Source: Mesorhizobium sp. LSJC280B00
GTDB lineage: Bacteria > Pseudomonadota > Alphaproteobacteria > Rhizobiales > Rhizobiaceae
Assembly: GCF_000502835.1 (NCBI RefSeq)
Contig: NZ_AYVL01000008.1
Coordinates: 1-50,319, forward strand
Reading direction: 5' to 3'
Length of the DNA stretch: 50,319 nt
Numbering within the stretch: the stretch's first letter is position 1; each line of letters opens with the position of its first letter. This document shows positions 1 to 8,315 of this stretch, piece after piece. Under the pieces are notes generated by a model, which was not told the origin of the DNA, did no database searches, and was given only the letters and a program-made list of their open reading frames with translations. The translations under genes were made by a program, and so were the position numbers.

Positions 1-743
1 AGATGCCGGAAACGCTCGTCGTCGGGGTGGACTGCGACAGCCGTATCGCCCAGCATCGTCTCCGGCCGGGTCGTCGCAACGGTGATGAAGGTCTTCGGAT
101 TTTCCGGATCGAAGGTCATGCCTTCGACCGGATAGCGGAAGTGCCAGAGGTTGCCGTTGACTTCCTGCTGCTCGACCTCGAGATCCGAGATGGCGGTCAA
201 CAGCTTCGGGTCCCAGTTCACAAGGCGCTTGTCCTTGTAGATCAGCCCTTCCTTGTAGAGCGTCACGAACACTTCGAGCACGGCCTTGGATAGGCCCTCG
301 TCCATGGTGAAGCGCTCCCGGCTCCAGTCGGCCGAGGCCCCGAGCCGCTTCAGCTGGTTGAGGATGGCGCCGCCGGACTCGGCCTTCCACTCCCACACCT
401 TGTCGATGAACTCATCGCGCGTCAGGTCGCGGCGGTGGATCTGCTTTTCCATAAGCTGGCGCTCTACCACCATCTGCGTGGCGATGCCGGCATGGTCCAT
501 GCCTGGTTGCCAAAGAACGTTCTTGCCGCGCATTCGCTCGAAGCGCACCAGAATGTCCTGCAGCGTGTTGTTGAGCGCATGACCCATATGCAGCGAGCCG
601 GTGACATTCGGCGGCGGGATGACGATGGTGAAGGCTTCAGCCCCCTCCTCGGCCCCGGCGCCGGCCCGAAAGGCGTCGGCCTCTTCCCAGATCCTGGCAA
701 TCTTCGGCTCGACGGCTTTGGCGTCGTAGGTCTTTTCGAGCAT
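1..743 (-). CDS. valS: Valyl-tRNA synthetase, N-terminal part (runs off the window)
   Basis: Class I aminoacyl-tRNA synthetase that charges tRNA-Val in the cytoplasm. The minus-strand reading frame opens with ATG at 743 ([20 protein letters not shown]) and stays open to base 1, so about 247 N-terminal residues are present and the rest lies outside the window. The class I HIGH signature appears as HMGH at residues 52-55, preceded by PPPNVTGS, which is typical of ValRS. The stretch [18 protein letters not shown] is also characteristic of ValRS. It is the last member here of a minus-strand block pcm-tolC-popZ-valS. Identity is secure; completeness cannot be judged. Confidence 0.95.
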   Translation of the reverse strand, partial: MLEKTYDAKAVEPKIARIWEEADAFRAGAGAEEGAEAFTIVIPPPNVTGSLHMGHALNNTLQDILVRFERMRGKNVLWQPGMDHAGIATQMVVERQLMEKQIHRRDLTRDEFIDKVWEWKAESGGAILNQLKRLGASADWSRERFTMDEGLSKAVLEVFVTLYKEGLIYKDKRLVNWDPKLLTAISDLEVEQQEVNGNLWHFRYPVEGMTFDPENPKTFITVATTRPETMLGDTAVAVHPDDERFRH

Positions 744-897
744 GGGAAAACGGTCCGCGCTGTCCGGAATTTGTGGTCCGGTGTAAATCGGAAGGTTGTT
801 GCCAAGTCAACCGCAAGGGCATGGCCGATAGATAGCGCCGGGATAGTTCGGTGCAACTCGCGGAACTGAATGTTGCACGGCAATCGCTTCAGGTTTG

Positions 898-1074
898 CGC
901 TGCCCCTCATTGCCCTGCCGGGCATTTCTCCCCGTATAGTGACGGGGAGAAAGACGCCTGTACTGAAGCTCTCGCCAATCACGAACGTTGCGGAAAAGGC
1001 GCCTAAATTGCGGTCAACCCCTTCTCCCCGTCACTATACGGAGAGAAGGTGCCGGCAGGCGGATGAGGGGCAGC
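898..1074. repeat. Palindromic intergenic repeat element
   Basis: Two arms of about 50 bp, at roughly 898-952 and 1018-1074, are imperfect inverted copies of each other. Each carries a core reading TATAGTGACGGGGAGAA or its complement, and an outer block reading GCTGCCCCTCAT or its complement. The arms are separated by about 65 bp of unrelated sequence. The element fills most of the 386-bp gap between valS and popZ, where no gene is seen. The form resembles the short palindromic elements scattered in rhizobial intergenic regions; whether it is multicopy in this genome is an inference. Confidence 0.75.
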
Positions 1075-1129
1075 GCCGACTTCGACAATTCGCCGGTCGA
1101 GCGCCGCCCCTTGGCGGCTCTCCGAATTG

Positions 1130-1999
1130 CTACTGCGCGCCGCGCGCGACGCGCTCGATTTCCTCGCGCACCAGCCGCTCGACCAGCGTCGGCAGGTTGT
1201 TGTCCAGCCAGTCCTGCAGCATGGGCCGCAGCATCTCCTCGGCCATCTCGTCGAAGGTCTTCTTGCTGCGGCTGGCAAACGCGTCGGAAAGCTCGCCGAA
1301 GGCGGCGGCAACCTGCCGGCCCGTATGCTCCGAAAGGATTGCCGGACGTGCGGGCGGCGCCTCGCTGGCCGCCGGACGCGCCAATCCGATTTTCGAAGAT
1401 TCCGGGCCGGTTTTCGAAGGCTCCGGGCCGCTTCCCGAAGGCTCCGGCCCAATTTCCGAAGGCTCCGGCACAGGTCCAGCAGTCGCCTCGTTCTCGAAAA
1501 CCTCGGCTTTCGGCTCGGCGTCCGGCGTCCGGAGTGGCTCGGCGCGCTCCGGCTTGGCCATCGCGTCGCCGACCGCGGCGATCTCGCGCCGCCAATCGGC
1601 AATGATGGTGTCGGTCGTCTCGGCAGCCTTGGCTGTCGCAGGCCGATCCGGCTTTGCGGGCGGTTCGGGAGCGGTGTTCACCTCAGCCAGCGTCACCGCT
1701 GCCTTTACCGGGCCGGCGCGCAGCGGCGTTTCCAGGCGCTCAATGACCGGCGCGGCCGTTGGCTGCACCTCGGCCCGCGTGGCCGGCTTGGCGATCTCCA
1801 GTCCGCCGCGCAGTTCGGAGCGGAACGCATCCCCCTCCGCTGCCCGTCCGGCTGCCGGCGCCGGTTGCAGATCCTGGCGCAGCTCGTCCGCGTCGCCCGG
1901 CTGCTTGCGGCCGGTATCGCTGTCCTCGATGATCCTTCTGATGGAAGCCAGTATTTCTTCCATGGAAGGTTCGCGCTGTACGCTGCTTGCCGTCGCCAT
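1130..1999 (-). CDS. popZ: PopZ-like polar organizing protein (DUF2497)
   Basis: A 289-residue protein with the DUF2497/PopZ architecture. A short conserved N-terminal helix (EPSMEEILASIRRIIEDSD) is followed by a long acidic, proline-rich, low-complexity linker. A conserved C-terminal oligomerisation region closes it (LRPMLQDWLDNNLPTLVERLV). In alphaproteobacteria PopZ forms a polar matrix that tethers ParB and cell-cycle proteins. Four 7-residue repeats of the form PEPS-x-x-G occupy about residues 176-203, encoded by 21-bp tandem repeats. ATG at 1999 is preferred; a GTG two codons upstream (2005) is possible. The position between tolC and valS is familiar from rhizobial and Brucella genomes. 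Confidence 0.85.
   Translation of the reverse strand: MATASSVQREPSMEEILASIRRIIEDSDTGRKQPGDADELRQDLQPAPAAGRAAEGDAFRSELRGGLEIAKPATRAEVQPTAAPVIERLETPLRAGPVKAAVTLAEVNTAPEPPAKPDRPATAKAAETTDTIIADWRREIAAVGDAMAKPERAEPLRTPDAEPKAEVFENEATAGPVPEPSEIGPEPSGSGPEPSKTGPESSKIGLARPAASEAPPARPAILSEHTGRQVAAAFGELSDAFASRSKKTFDEMAEEMLRPMLQDWLDNNLPTLVERLVREEIERVARGAQ
1390..1473. repeat. 4 x 21-bp in-frame tandem repeat inside popZ
   Basis: Four consecutive 21-bp units start at 1390, 1411, 1432 and 1453. They share the core CGAAGGCTCCGG with a few substitutions. On the minus strand they encode four 7-residue units (PEPSEIG, PEPSGSG, PEPSKTG, PESSKIG) in the PopZ linker. Because the unit is a multiple of three, copy-number change would alter linker length without a frameshift. 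Confidence 0.9.
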
Positions 2000-2198
2000 C
2001 GTCACATCCGCCGCCCTTGTGACTCGTTCTCAGATTTCCTGTCCGGCAATGCCGGATTCGAATCATGGCAACAGCGTAACCGACGGAACGGCTTGCGAGA
2101 ATCCCCAATCTGGCGACATCTCGGATTTCAACAGATTAGGGTCGGGAGTTGAAAGCCCGCGCGTCGTTCGAGCGCGGGCTGAAAACACGGCTTGGCGA

Positions 2199-3605
2199 TC
2201 AGCGGCCGTCCGGCGTGCGCAGGCCGATCCACTTGTCCTTGACGGCGTTGTAATGCTCTTCGGGCCTGTACTTCGTCACGTTGAGCGCAAGGCGGTCTGC
2301 CGACAAATGGCCAACCGCCGAGAGGATGGCATAGCTCGCCACCACCACGTCGCGTTCGGCGCTGACAAGATTGATCTTGGCAGTGATGAGGGTCGCCTGC
2401 GCGTTGAGCACGTCGAGCGTGGTGCGCTGGCCGACATTGCGCTCTTCGATGACGCCGTTCAGGGCAAGCTGCGCGGCGGCGACCACCTGCCGGTTGGCCG
2501 TGACGCTTTGCTGCGCGGCGGTGTATTGCGACCATGCCGAGGTAACGGCCTGGCGCACCTGGTCGCGACTCACGTCGACTTCGATCCGCGCCTGGCTGAG
2601 CGATTCCTTGTTCTGGCGCACGGTCGCCGAGGTCCGTCCGCCGGAATAGATCGGCACGGTCAGTGTCGCGCCGATGTTCGCCGACGTCCTTGTGCCATCC
2701 TGCGATGCCCCAAGGACGCCCGGAACCGTGTTGCGATAGTCGCCGGAAACGCCGGCGCTAGCCGAAAGCTGCGGCAGCAGCGCGCCTTCGGCCGATTTAA
2801 CCGAAAACGCCGCCGCGTCGACCAGGTGCTCGGTGGCGAGGATGGCCGGATGTTCGGCCGATGCGATCGCGATCGCTGCATCGAGGCTCGACGGCAACAG
2901 CTTCGACAGCGGCGAAGCCGGCCTGAGCCTGCCCGGCTCGTCGCCGACGATCTGGCGATAGGTCGCAGCGCTTGCCAGCGCCGTCGCGCGGGCGGCGCTC
3001 AACTGCGCCACCGCGGAGGCACGCTGCGCGTCGGCTTGCGCGACGTCGGTGCGCGTACCTTCGCCGACCTCGAAGCGCGAACGCGCCGCACGCGCCTGCT
3101 CGGTCAGGAACTGCAGGTTCTGTTCGGTCAGCACCGCGATCTGGCGGTCGCGGATGACGTCCATATAGGCACTTGCCGCGTTGAAAAGGGTGTTTTCTTC
3201 GGTGTTGCGCAGGCTCTCGACCGAGGCGCTGACCCGCGCTTCGGCGGCCGCGACGTTGTTCCTGGTCTGAAAGCCGTCGAACAGGGTTTGATTGATCTGG
3301 ACGCCAAAGTTGCCGGTAGTTATGCGCGCGGTTCGACTAGTACCATTGATATGGGTGCTGGTGTAGTCGATGTCCGCGGAACCGGTGATGGTCGGGCGCC
3401 AGCCGGACTTTGCGATTGCAACGCCCTCGTCGGTGACGCGAACGCCGGCGCGTGTCGAATTGAGCGAGGAATTGTTTTGGTAGGCCTTTGAAAGGGCCCC
3501 GAGAATGGTTTCGGCCGAGGCGGCCATTGGAGACAGCGCTGTCGCCGAAACGAGGACAGCGGTAAAAAGCAACTTGCGTACAGACGGCACGTTATATTCC
3601 CTCAT
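2199..3605 (-). CDS. tolC: TolC-family outer membrane efflux protein
   Basis: Outer-membrane channel of type I secretion and RND/ABC efflux systems, up to 468 residues. An N-terminal signal peptide (VRKLLFTAVLVSATALSPMAASA) precedes two homologous OEP repeats. Each repeat has the usual pattern of a YQNNSSLNSTRAGVRVTDEG-like opening, an exposed QINQTLFDGFQTRNNVAAAEA-type beta-strand segment and long heptad-rich helices. The second repeat contains LTVPIYSGGRTSATVRQNKESLSQA. Two starts compete: ATG at 3605, and GTG at 3590, which has an AGGGA ribosome site just upstream and begins MPSVRKLL directly on the signal peptide. No inner-membrane pump genes are adjacent, so it probably serves several systems. 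Confidence 0.92.
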   Translation of the reverse strand: MREYNVPSVRKLLFTAVLVSATALSPMAASAETILGALSKAYQNNSSLNSTRAGVRVTDEGVAIAKSGWRPTITGSADIDYTSTHINGTSRTARITTGNFGVQINQTLFDGFQTRNNVAAAEARVSASVESLRNTEENTLFNAASAYMDVIRDRQIAVLTEQNLQFLTEQARAARSRFEVGEGTRTDVAQADAQRASAVAQLSAARATALASAATYRQIVGDEPGRLRPASPLSKLLPSSLDAAIAIASAEHPAILATEHLVDAAAFSVKSAEGALLPQLSASAGVSGDYRNTVPGVLGASQDGTRTSANIGATLTVPIYSGGRTSATVRQNKESLSQARIEVDVSRDQVRQAVTSAWSQYTAAQQSVTANRQVVAAAQLALNGVIEERNVGQRTTLDVLNAQATLITAKINLVSAERDVVVASYAILSAVGHLSADRLALNVTKYRPEEHYNAVKDKWIGLRTPDGR

Positions 3606-3776
3606 TCGTTTTGCACGGGAACTGCGCCACGCTGGCTTCTCCTTCTGATCAGCCGGCGCCGCGTTTTTTATCGTTCCCCCGCTGAAAGCCCCCAGAAACG
3701 CCCGGTTATGCAGATCAGCAACGATTGTTCAAACGCAAGCGATCATGACAGAGCCTTCGCTGCAAGGCAAAATCAC

Positions 3777-4445
3777 TCAGAATTCGAAGGCGGGAATGCG
3801 TTCGAATCCCGGTAGTGGCTTAATTGCCGCATTAAATGCGCGTCTTCCCGTTACAACCCCTCCAGTCTTAAAAAAAAGCCGGGCTACGCCCGAATTGCCC
3901 TGCCCCTCCACGGCGACGAGTCGGCCGCCTTCGGCAAGCTGGTCGAACAGCGCCGCCGGCACCTCCCCGACGCTGCCGCCGATCAGGATCACGTCGTAAG
4001 GTGCCTTGGCGGCATGGCCTTGCGGCAGCGGCCCGTGGACCACGGTGACATTGCCGCAACCCAGCGCCGCAAGCATCGAAGTGGCGGTCTCGGCCAGCGC
4101 CGGATCGCTTTCCAGCGCCACCACGGACCTTGCCAGCCGCGACAGGATCGCCGCCGCATAGCCGGTGCCGCAGCCGACATCGAGTGCCGAATCGCTTGGG
4201 CCGATATCGCCCAGTTGCATAAGCTTGGCCAATGGCGACGGCTCCATCAGATAGCGCGGGCCATCGGCCGTATCGGCGATGCGGATGTCCTCGTCGATAT
4301 AGGCAAGGTCACGCTGGCCGGCGCCGACAAAGGCCTCGCGCGGCACGACAAGCATCGCCTCGAGCAGCGGTGCGCTGGTCACGTCGGTGGTGCGGATCTG
4401 GCCGTCGACCATCTTCACCCGGCGTTCGGCAAAATCAGCGCTCAT
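3777..4445 (-). CDS. pcm: Protein-L-isoaspartate O-methyltransferase family protein
   Basis: A 222-residue SAM-dependent methyltransferase of the PCMT family, which repairs isoaspartyl residues in aged proteins. Visible motifs are MVDGQIRTTDVTSAPLLEAM near the N terminus, SAM-binding motif I as DVGCGTGYAAAIL, and the downstream YDVILIGGSVGEVPAALFDQL segment. ATG at 4445 (MSADFAERRVKMVDGQ) is chosen because the open frame upstream runs through the tRNA-Cys gene and has no family similarity. It lies directly upstream of tolC in the same direction, with 171 bp between. Near its 3' end the codons for RLFFK contain a run of eight T residues after a GC hairpin. Confidence 0.9.
   Translation of the reverse strand: MSADFAERRVKMVDGQIRTTDVTSAPLLEAMLVVPREAFVGAGQRDLAYIDEDIRIADTADGPRYLMEPSPLAKLMQLGDIGPSDSALDVGCGTGYAAAILSRLARSVVALESDPALAETATSMLAALGCGNVTVVHGPLPQGHAAKAPYDVILIGGSVGEVPAALFDQLAEGGRLVAVEGQGNSGVARLFFKTGGVVTGRRAFNAAIKPLPGFERIPAFEF
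3870..3892 (-). terminator. Terminator-like hairpin and T8 run inside the pcm coding sequence
   Basis: On the minus strand the sequence reads CGGGC-GTA-GCCCG, then GC, then eight T residues. That is the shape of an intrinsic terminator although the stem has only 5 bp. It lies about 31 codons before the pcm stop codon, between most of pcm and tolC. It may be coincidental coding sequence (GVARLFFK) or may attenuate read-through into tolC. Confidence 0.3.
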
Positions 4446-4534
4446 GTTCCAACCATCCGCTTGCCGCGCAAAGGCCGCGGCTGTTTCGACCGGAACTGAA
4501 GCCCCCTGGCGCTGACGCGCGGGAGCTCGGGCAT

Positions 4535-4608
4535 TGGAGGCCTCGCCCGGAATCGAACCGGGGTGCAAGGATTTGCAGTCCTCTGCGTAACCACTCCGCC
4601 ACGAGGCC
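4535..4608 (-). tRNA. tRNA-Cys (GCA)
   Basis: The minus strand folds as a complete tRNA. The acceptor stem is GGCCTCG paired with CGAGGCC, the anticodon loop reads CTGCAAA with anticodon GCA, and the T-arm contains GGTTCGATTCC. The CCA end is encoded (TGG at 4535-4537 on the plus strand). Anticodon GCA decodes cysteine UGC/UGU codons. Confidence 0.95.
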
Positions 4609-4825
4609 TCATTGCTCCCGGCGTTCCACCCGGCTCCAATAGGTTGCGGCGAAAATGCCGTCAAGCGGCCACCATGCATTCCCAACGTTTCCTCGACATT
4701 CCATGCCCTGCCTTATCAACGCAATGCTCATGTTAGCAATAACATATTAGCTTATCGTTAAGCATGATTCTGGGCGACGGGAACCCGAAACCGGCGGCCA
4801 CGTTGGGCAAAGAGGAGGCTCCGCC

Positions 4826-5026
4826 ATGCGTCGAGCAGCTACGAAGGACGGCACGTCGCGCGGATTGTCGCAGTCTGCAGAGCTTGTGCGCTATGCCATC
4901 GACCGCCTCAGCATAGAAGGCGCAAACAGCCTGCCGCCGCGCGACCGGGCGCGGCTGGCATCGGCTACCGCCGTTCTCAAGGAGCTTTGCGAACGCCTGG
5001 AAAGCTGTTTCGACCAGCCTCGGTGA
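4826..5026 (+). CDS. Small conserved-type hypothetical protein
   Basis: A 66-residue open frame preceded by a strong ribosome site (AAAGAGGAGG, 10 bp before ATG). The product is mainly helical and charged, with LSQSAELVRYAIDRLSIEG followed by PPRDRARLASATAVLKELCERLE. It has no signal peptide and no membrane segment. I do not recognise the family. It stands alone between tRNA-Cys and a minus-strand membrane-protein gene. The ribosome site and the absence of a better frame support it as a real gene. Confidence 0.6.
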   Translation: MRRAATKDGTSRGLSQSAELVRYAIDRLSIEGANSLPPRDRARLASATAVLKELCERLESCFDQPR

Positions 5027-5090
5027 GGCCTGGACGGACCACGCCGCTCTCCGACATTTTGCCGGATACCGGCCTGTCAGCAGGGCAGTC

Positions 5091-5342
5091 TCAATCCGGC
5101 CGGCGCCGTCGCTCCCACCAGACGACGAAGCGGCGCCGGTGACGGCGCACCAATGCGAATTCGTAGGAGAGCACCAGCAATCCGATCGGCACCATCCAGA
5201 AACCCAGGATCGGCAGGAAGCCGAGAATGCCGCCGATGATCAGCACGACGCCGATCGCAATCCTGAGGCCGCGCGAGCGCGGCATGGTGAACTGGCGGCC
5301 GAAGACCGAGATTTTCCGGGCCGGTGGCTGTTCGTCGCTCAT
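5091..5342 (-). CDS. Small integral membrane protein, PGPGW-like
   Basis: An 83-residue protein starting MSDEQPPARKISVFGRQF; ATG at 5351, three codons upstream, is an alternative. It contains two closely spaced hydrophobic stretches (LRIAIGVVLIIGGILGFLPIL and FWMVPIGLLVLSYEFA), then a very basic tail (RRHRRRFVVWWERRRRPD). This layout resembles the putative transmembrane proteins with a PGPGW motif, though here the Pro-Gly turn is LPILGFW. The function of that group is unknown. The basic C terminus probably stays in the cytoplasm. The family match is tentative; its nature as a small membrane protein is clear. Confidence 0.7.
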   Translation of the reverse strand: MSDEQPPARKISVFGRQFTMPRSRGLRIAIGVVLIIGGILGFLPILGFWMVPIGLLVLSYEFALVRRHRRRFVVWWERRRRPD

Positions 5343-5571
5343 TGCCGTCATGTGAAATGTCGATCCGTTTGCATCAGTAGCACCATCAGCCGGAGAAAGC
5401 CGCAACGGCCTTTTCTGTTCCTTGACAGGCGAAAGACAGCTCATATGAGGGCGCTCGCCGGCCATTGCCAGCAAGCCTCGCGCCAAAAAGCATCGAAAAA
5501 ATGCGAAATGCTTCTTTGCAAAGCCGAAACGGGTTTGCTATAGGCTGCCCCACTCACGCAAGAGCCTCTGT

Positions 5572-5646
5572 TCCCCGGTAGCTCAGTGGTAGAGCAACCG
5601 GCTGTTAACCGGTTGGTCGCTGGTTCGAATCCGGCCCGGGGAGCCA
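5572..5646 (+). tRNA. tRNA-Asn (GTT)
   Basis: Complete plus-strand tRNA with acceptor stem TCCCCGG/CCGGGGA, D-arm GCTCAGTGGTAGAGC, anticodon loop CTGTTAA (anticodon GTT), T-arm GGTTCGAATCC, and an encoded CCA end at 5644-5646. It is followed by about 500 bp without a gene, then by regulator/enzyme pairs that look accessory. Confidence 0.96.
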
Positions 5647-5649
5647 CCG

Positions 5650-6157
5650 CCTCTTCTACGCCATAGCGCGATATTGCGCGCCAGCGTGCAATTTCTCCCT
5701 ACGCGTCGATCTCCATAGTCCTGCCTCCAGAGTGTCAGAGCATCGAGGACCGATGAAATCAGGCGTAGAATAGCAGGGCTCGCCCGCCCACGCCTATTCG
5801 GCGGCTACCGCGCGGAAATACTGATGACCGGCGGCTTCGCGCCCGAGTGCGCCGTTCAGTTCGCCGCGGCGGCGTCCGAACGTTGCCGCCCGTTATTACT
5901 TGCCGTCGCTGCCTCAACGACAGCAGCTTACAGACGGGCGCGAGGTGTTCGTGGACGGCGGATTGCATAGCTTTGAGCCTGCGCGCGCGAGGCGTCGCTG
6001 GGACAAAGCGGAGAGGCCTCGCGCCAGATCTGCACAGGCAAGATCTCAACGCCTACTCGGTTGAACATGATCCGCGTGGACGTCGCGCCTGCGGCGTTGC
6101 CTGGAGAATTTACCCCCGTGCCTCCTGCCGGTGGGGAGGCTTCGCACCGTTCGTGTC
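5650..6157. other. Stretch with no assignable gene
   Basis: About 510 bp between tRNA-Asn and the 3' end of a LysR gene. Open frames of up to 104 codons exist on both strands, but their translations are arginine-rich, lack ribosome sites and resemble no family I know. A short run in one plus frame near 5950 reads LTDGREVFVDGGLHS, faintly like the C-terminal end of a short-chain dehydrogenase, so degraded coding sequence is possible. No clear repeat or terminator is seen. Confidence 0.4.
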
Positions 6158-7066
6158 CTAGTTGTCAAGACCCCAAAGATCCGTGTTCCGTTTGAAGTAC
6201 TCAATTAGCATCTCGGTGAGCACCCGCACTTTCCGCGTGGGATGCTGACCCGGCGGTCGGACGACATACGCGGCCCCTGGAGGTACCGGATAGCGTGTCA
6301 TGATCGGGACCAGCGCGCCGGAGGCCACATATTCATGTGTGATGCAATCGGGGAGCCAGGCGATGCCGAGACCTGCCGCCGCCGCGGCGGCAAGCGCCGT
6401 GGCGCTATCGGCCTTGAACCTGCCCTGCGGCTGGACCGTAACAATCTTGCTGCCATTTATGAACTGCCAGGCTTCCGTTCCCTGCATGAGGGCCTGATGG
6501 GTGACGAGTTCGTCCAGAGTCTCGGGTGACCCGTGCACCTCGATATAATCCGGGCTTGCGACAAGCTTTCCATGGATCGGCCCGACGCGCTTCGCGATCA
6601 GGTTGGAGTCTTGAAGGTAGGCGCCCCGGATCGCGCAATCGAAACCTTCTGCGATGAGATCGACGAAGCGATCGCTGTAGGAAGTATGGATGTGAAGCTT
6701 CGGGTGCAGACGCGCCATTTCCGCGAGCACGGGGGCGAAGTGGGTCGCGCCGAAAGTAAGCGGCATGGCAACCCTCAGGCGGCCGCGCAGCTCACCGGTG
6801 GGGAGGATCGTTTCCCGAGCCGTATCGATCTCTGCGCTGGCCCGGGCCGCATGGTCTCTGAACGCGATTCCCGCTTCGGTGAGCGCGGCGCCGCGGGTCG
6901 TTCGTGCAAGAAGCTGGACGCCAAGTTCCGCTTCAACCCGAAAGAGCCGCCGACTGACGATTGACTTGGAGACGCCGAGCCGGCGCGCGGCGGCCGATAC
7001 GCCCCCTGCATCGGCCACTGCGACGAATGTCTGTAGATCTTCGATGTCCAATTCAGCGTTCCTCAT
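6158..7066 (-). CDS. LysR-family transcriptional regulator
   Basis: A 302-residue LysR regulator. The N-terminal winged helix-turn-helix covers about residues 5-65 (LQTFVAVADAGGVSAAARRLGVSKSIVSRRLFRVEAELGVQLL). A LysR substrate-binding domain follows, with LRVAMPLTFGATHFAPVLAEM and FDCAIRGAYLQDSNLIAKRV. It is divergent from the isochorismatase-family gene at 7232 across a 165-bp gap that contains a 26-bp tandem duplication. In this arrangement LysR proteins usually control the divergent neighbour. The inducer is unknown. Confidence 0.9.
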   Translation of the reverse strand: MRNAELDIEDLQTFVAVADAGGVSAAARRLGVSKSIVSRRLFRVEAELGVQLLARTTRGAALTEAGIAFRDHAARASAEIDTARETILPTGELRGRLRVAMPLTFGATHFAPVLAEMARLHPKLHIHTSYSDRFVDLIAEGFDCAIRGAYLQDSNLIAKRVGPIHGKLVASPDYIEVHGSPETLDELVTHQALMQGTEAWQFINGSKIVTVQPQGRFKADSATALAAAAAAGLGIAWLPDCITHEYVASGALVPIMTRYPVPPGAAYVVRPPGQHPTRKVRVLTEMLIEYFKRNTDLWGLDN

Positions 7067-7170
7067 TTCGCGACACAGCTTGCCTGATTATGGCACTACT
7101 GCATCACCAAAAGGAACGGCAAATTGCGTCAAGGCAACGTCGCCCGCTGGCGCATGTCTCCCGTGAACCC

Positions 7171-7222
7171 ATTGCCGTCCATAGCGGCAGAGAAAGATTG
7201 CCGTCCATGGCGGCAGAGAAAG
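7171..7222. repeat. 26-bp tandem duplication in the LysR/hydrolase promoter region
   Basis: Two adjacent 26-bp copies (7171-7196 and 7197-7222) differ at one position only. Each contains a dyad TGCCG-N7-CGGCA. They end about 9 bp before the ATG of the downstream gene, so the second copy also supplies its ribosome-binding region (AGAAAGGA). They may be a duplicated regulator site or simply a slippage product. Confidence 0.8.
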
Positions 7223-7231
7223 GAAGTCTTG

Positions 7232-7882
7232 ATGACCCCTCGCAACGGCCTTGATTCGCTTCTTCGTCCTGAAGACTCGGTACTCGTTCTGATCGACCAC
7301 CAGCCTTACCAACTCGCGAACCTGAACAGCCACGATCCGCAAGCTGTGGTCAACAACGCGACCGCGCTGGCGAAGCTAGCAAAAGCCTTCAATGTTCCGA
7401 CCATTCTCACCAGCGTGATCGCGGGTCGTGGCGGCATCCTCTTCAAGCAGATCACTGACGTCTTCCCGGGGCAGGAAGTGATCGACCGGACTTGGGTGAA
7501 CGCCTGGCAGGACGAGAAGGTGGTGGACGTGGTCAAGGCGACCGGCCGCAAACAACTGATTATCGCCGGCCTTTGGACCGAAGTCTGCGTCGCGATGCCT
7601 GTCATCCAAGCCCTCGGCGAAGGCTGGGACGTGTCCGTGATCACCGATGCGTCGGGCGGCGTTTCGACCGAGTCCCACCAGATCGCCATCCAGCGGATGA
7701 TCGCGGCTGGCGCAAACATGATGACCGTGATGGCGCTCGCTGGCGAATGGCAGCGCGACTGGGCGCGCACCGAGCATGTCGAAGAGCTGACCGAGATTCT
7801 CATCCAGCACTTCGGCGGCAGCGGCATCGCCTTCCTGTGGGAGCAACAACTCCTCAAGACGCCTGTGCCGAGCGAAGGCTGA
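7232..7882 (+). CDS. Isochorismatase-family cysteine hydrolase (YcaC-like)
   Basis: A 216-residue cysteine hydrolase of the isochorismatase superfamily, closest in layout to YcaC. Seen in sequence: LRPEDSVLVLIDHQ with the likely catalytic Asp at residue 22, NVPTILTSV, DRTWVNAW, and GLWTEVCVAMP with the nucleophilic Cys at about residue 119. The long C-terminal part is typical of YcaC-type proteins rather than nicotinamidases. ATG at 7232 is used because GAAAGGAAG lies just upstream. The true substrate is unknown for most of this group. It is transcribed divergently from a LysR regulator, its likely controller. Confidence 0.88.
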   Translation: MTPRNGLDSLLRPEDSVLVLIDHQPYQLANLNSHDPQAVVNNATALAKLAKAFNVPTILTSVIAGRGGILFKQITDVFPGQEVIDRTWVNAWQDEKVVDVVKATGRKQLIIAGLWTEVCVAMPVIQALGEGWDVSVITDASGGVSTESHQIAIQRMIAAGANMMTVMALAGEWQRDWARTEHVEELTEILIQHFGGSGIAFLWEQQLLKTPVPSEG

Positions 7883-8315
7883 TTCGGGCCGGGATGGCGA
7901 GCATTTCGGTGAGGGTCGGAATCGATCCGTTTGCCGGCCCTCGCCATCTCACCTCACAGGGAAGCCTTGTGATGCCGAACCCACCTTCACGAGCAGTCGC
8001 TCGTCGCACATCCTGGATAGATAGCATCGGGGATGCCGATGGCCGTGAGTTCAGCCGTGCGCACCTCGCCCCGCCCTCGCGGTAGAGCGATGGCCCGCTC
8101 CCTGAGCGTCGGTGTCGGCCCGCCGGCGAGGCGTAGGGCTTCTGCGCCGTCCGGTCACGTTTGCGCATTTTTGGCGACTCTGGTGCATTCTGGTGTAGGG
8201 GTATGGCAAATTCGTATTTCTCAGCTTCATCGACTCCGGCGAGCCACCGTCTTTTCGACGCTAAGGCGCGATGCAGCGCGCCGCCGTCCGACTTTTCTCC
8301 GCGTAACGATCTGGG
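7883..8315. other. Non-coding gap of about 430 bp
   Basis: This lies between the YcaC-like gene and the 3' end of a LysR gene. Open frames on both strands are short, lack ribosome sites and give no recognisable protein. I see no repeat, tRNA or strong hairpin. It may hold degraded coding sequence. Confidence 0.4.

Noticed and set aside
870..3491. An 873-codon open frame on the plus strand
   Set aside because: It runs antisense to popZ and tolC, both of which have clear family motifs. Its translation is low-complexity and matches nothing.
5900..5990. A short-chain dehydrogenase-like fragment (VFVDGGLHS)
   Set aside because: The match covers only a few residues in one frame and no Rossmann motif lies upstream.
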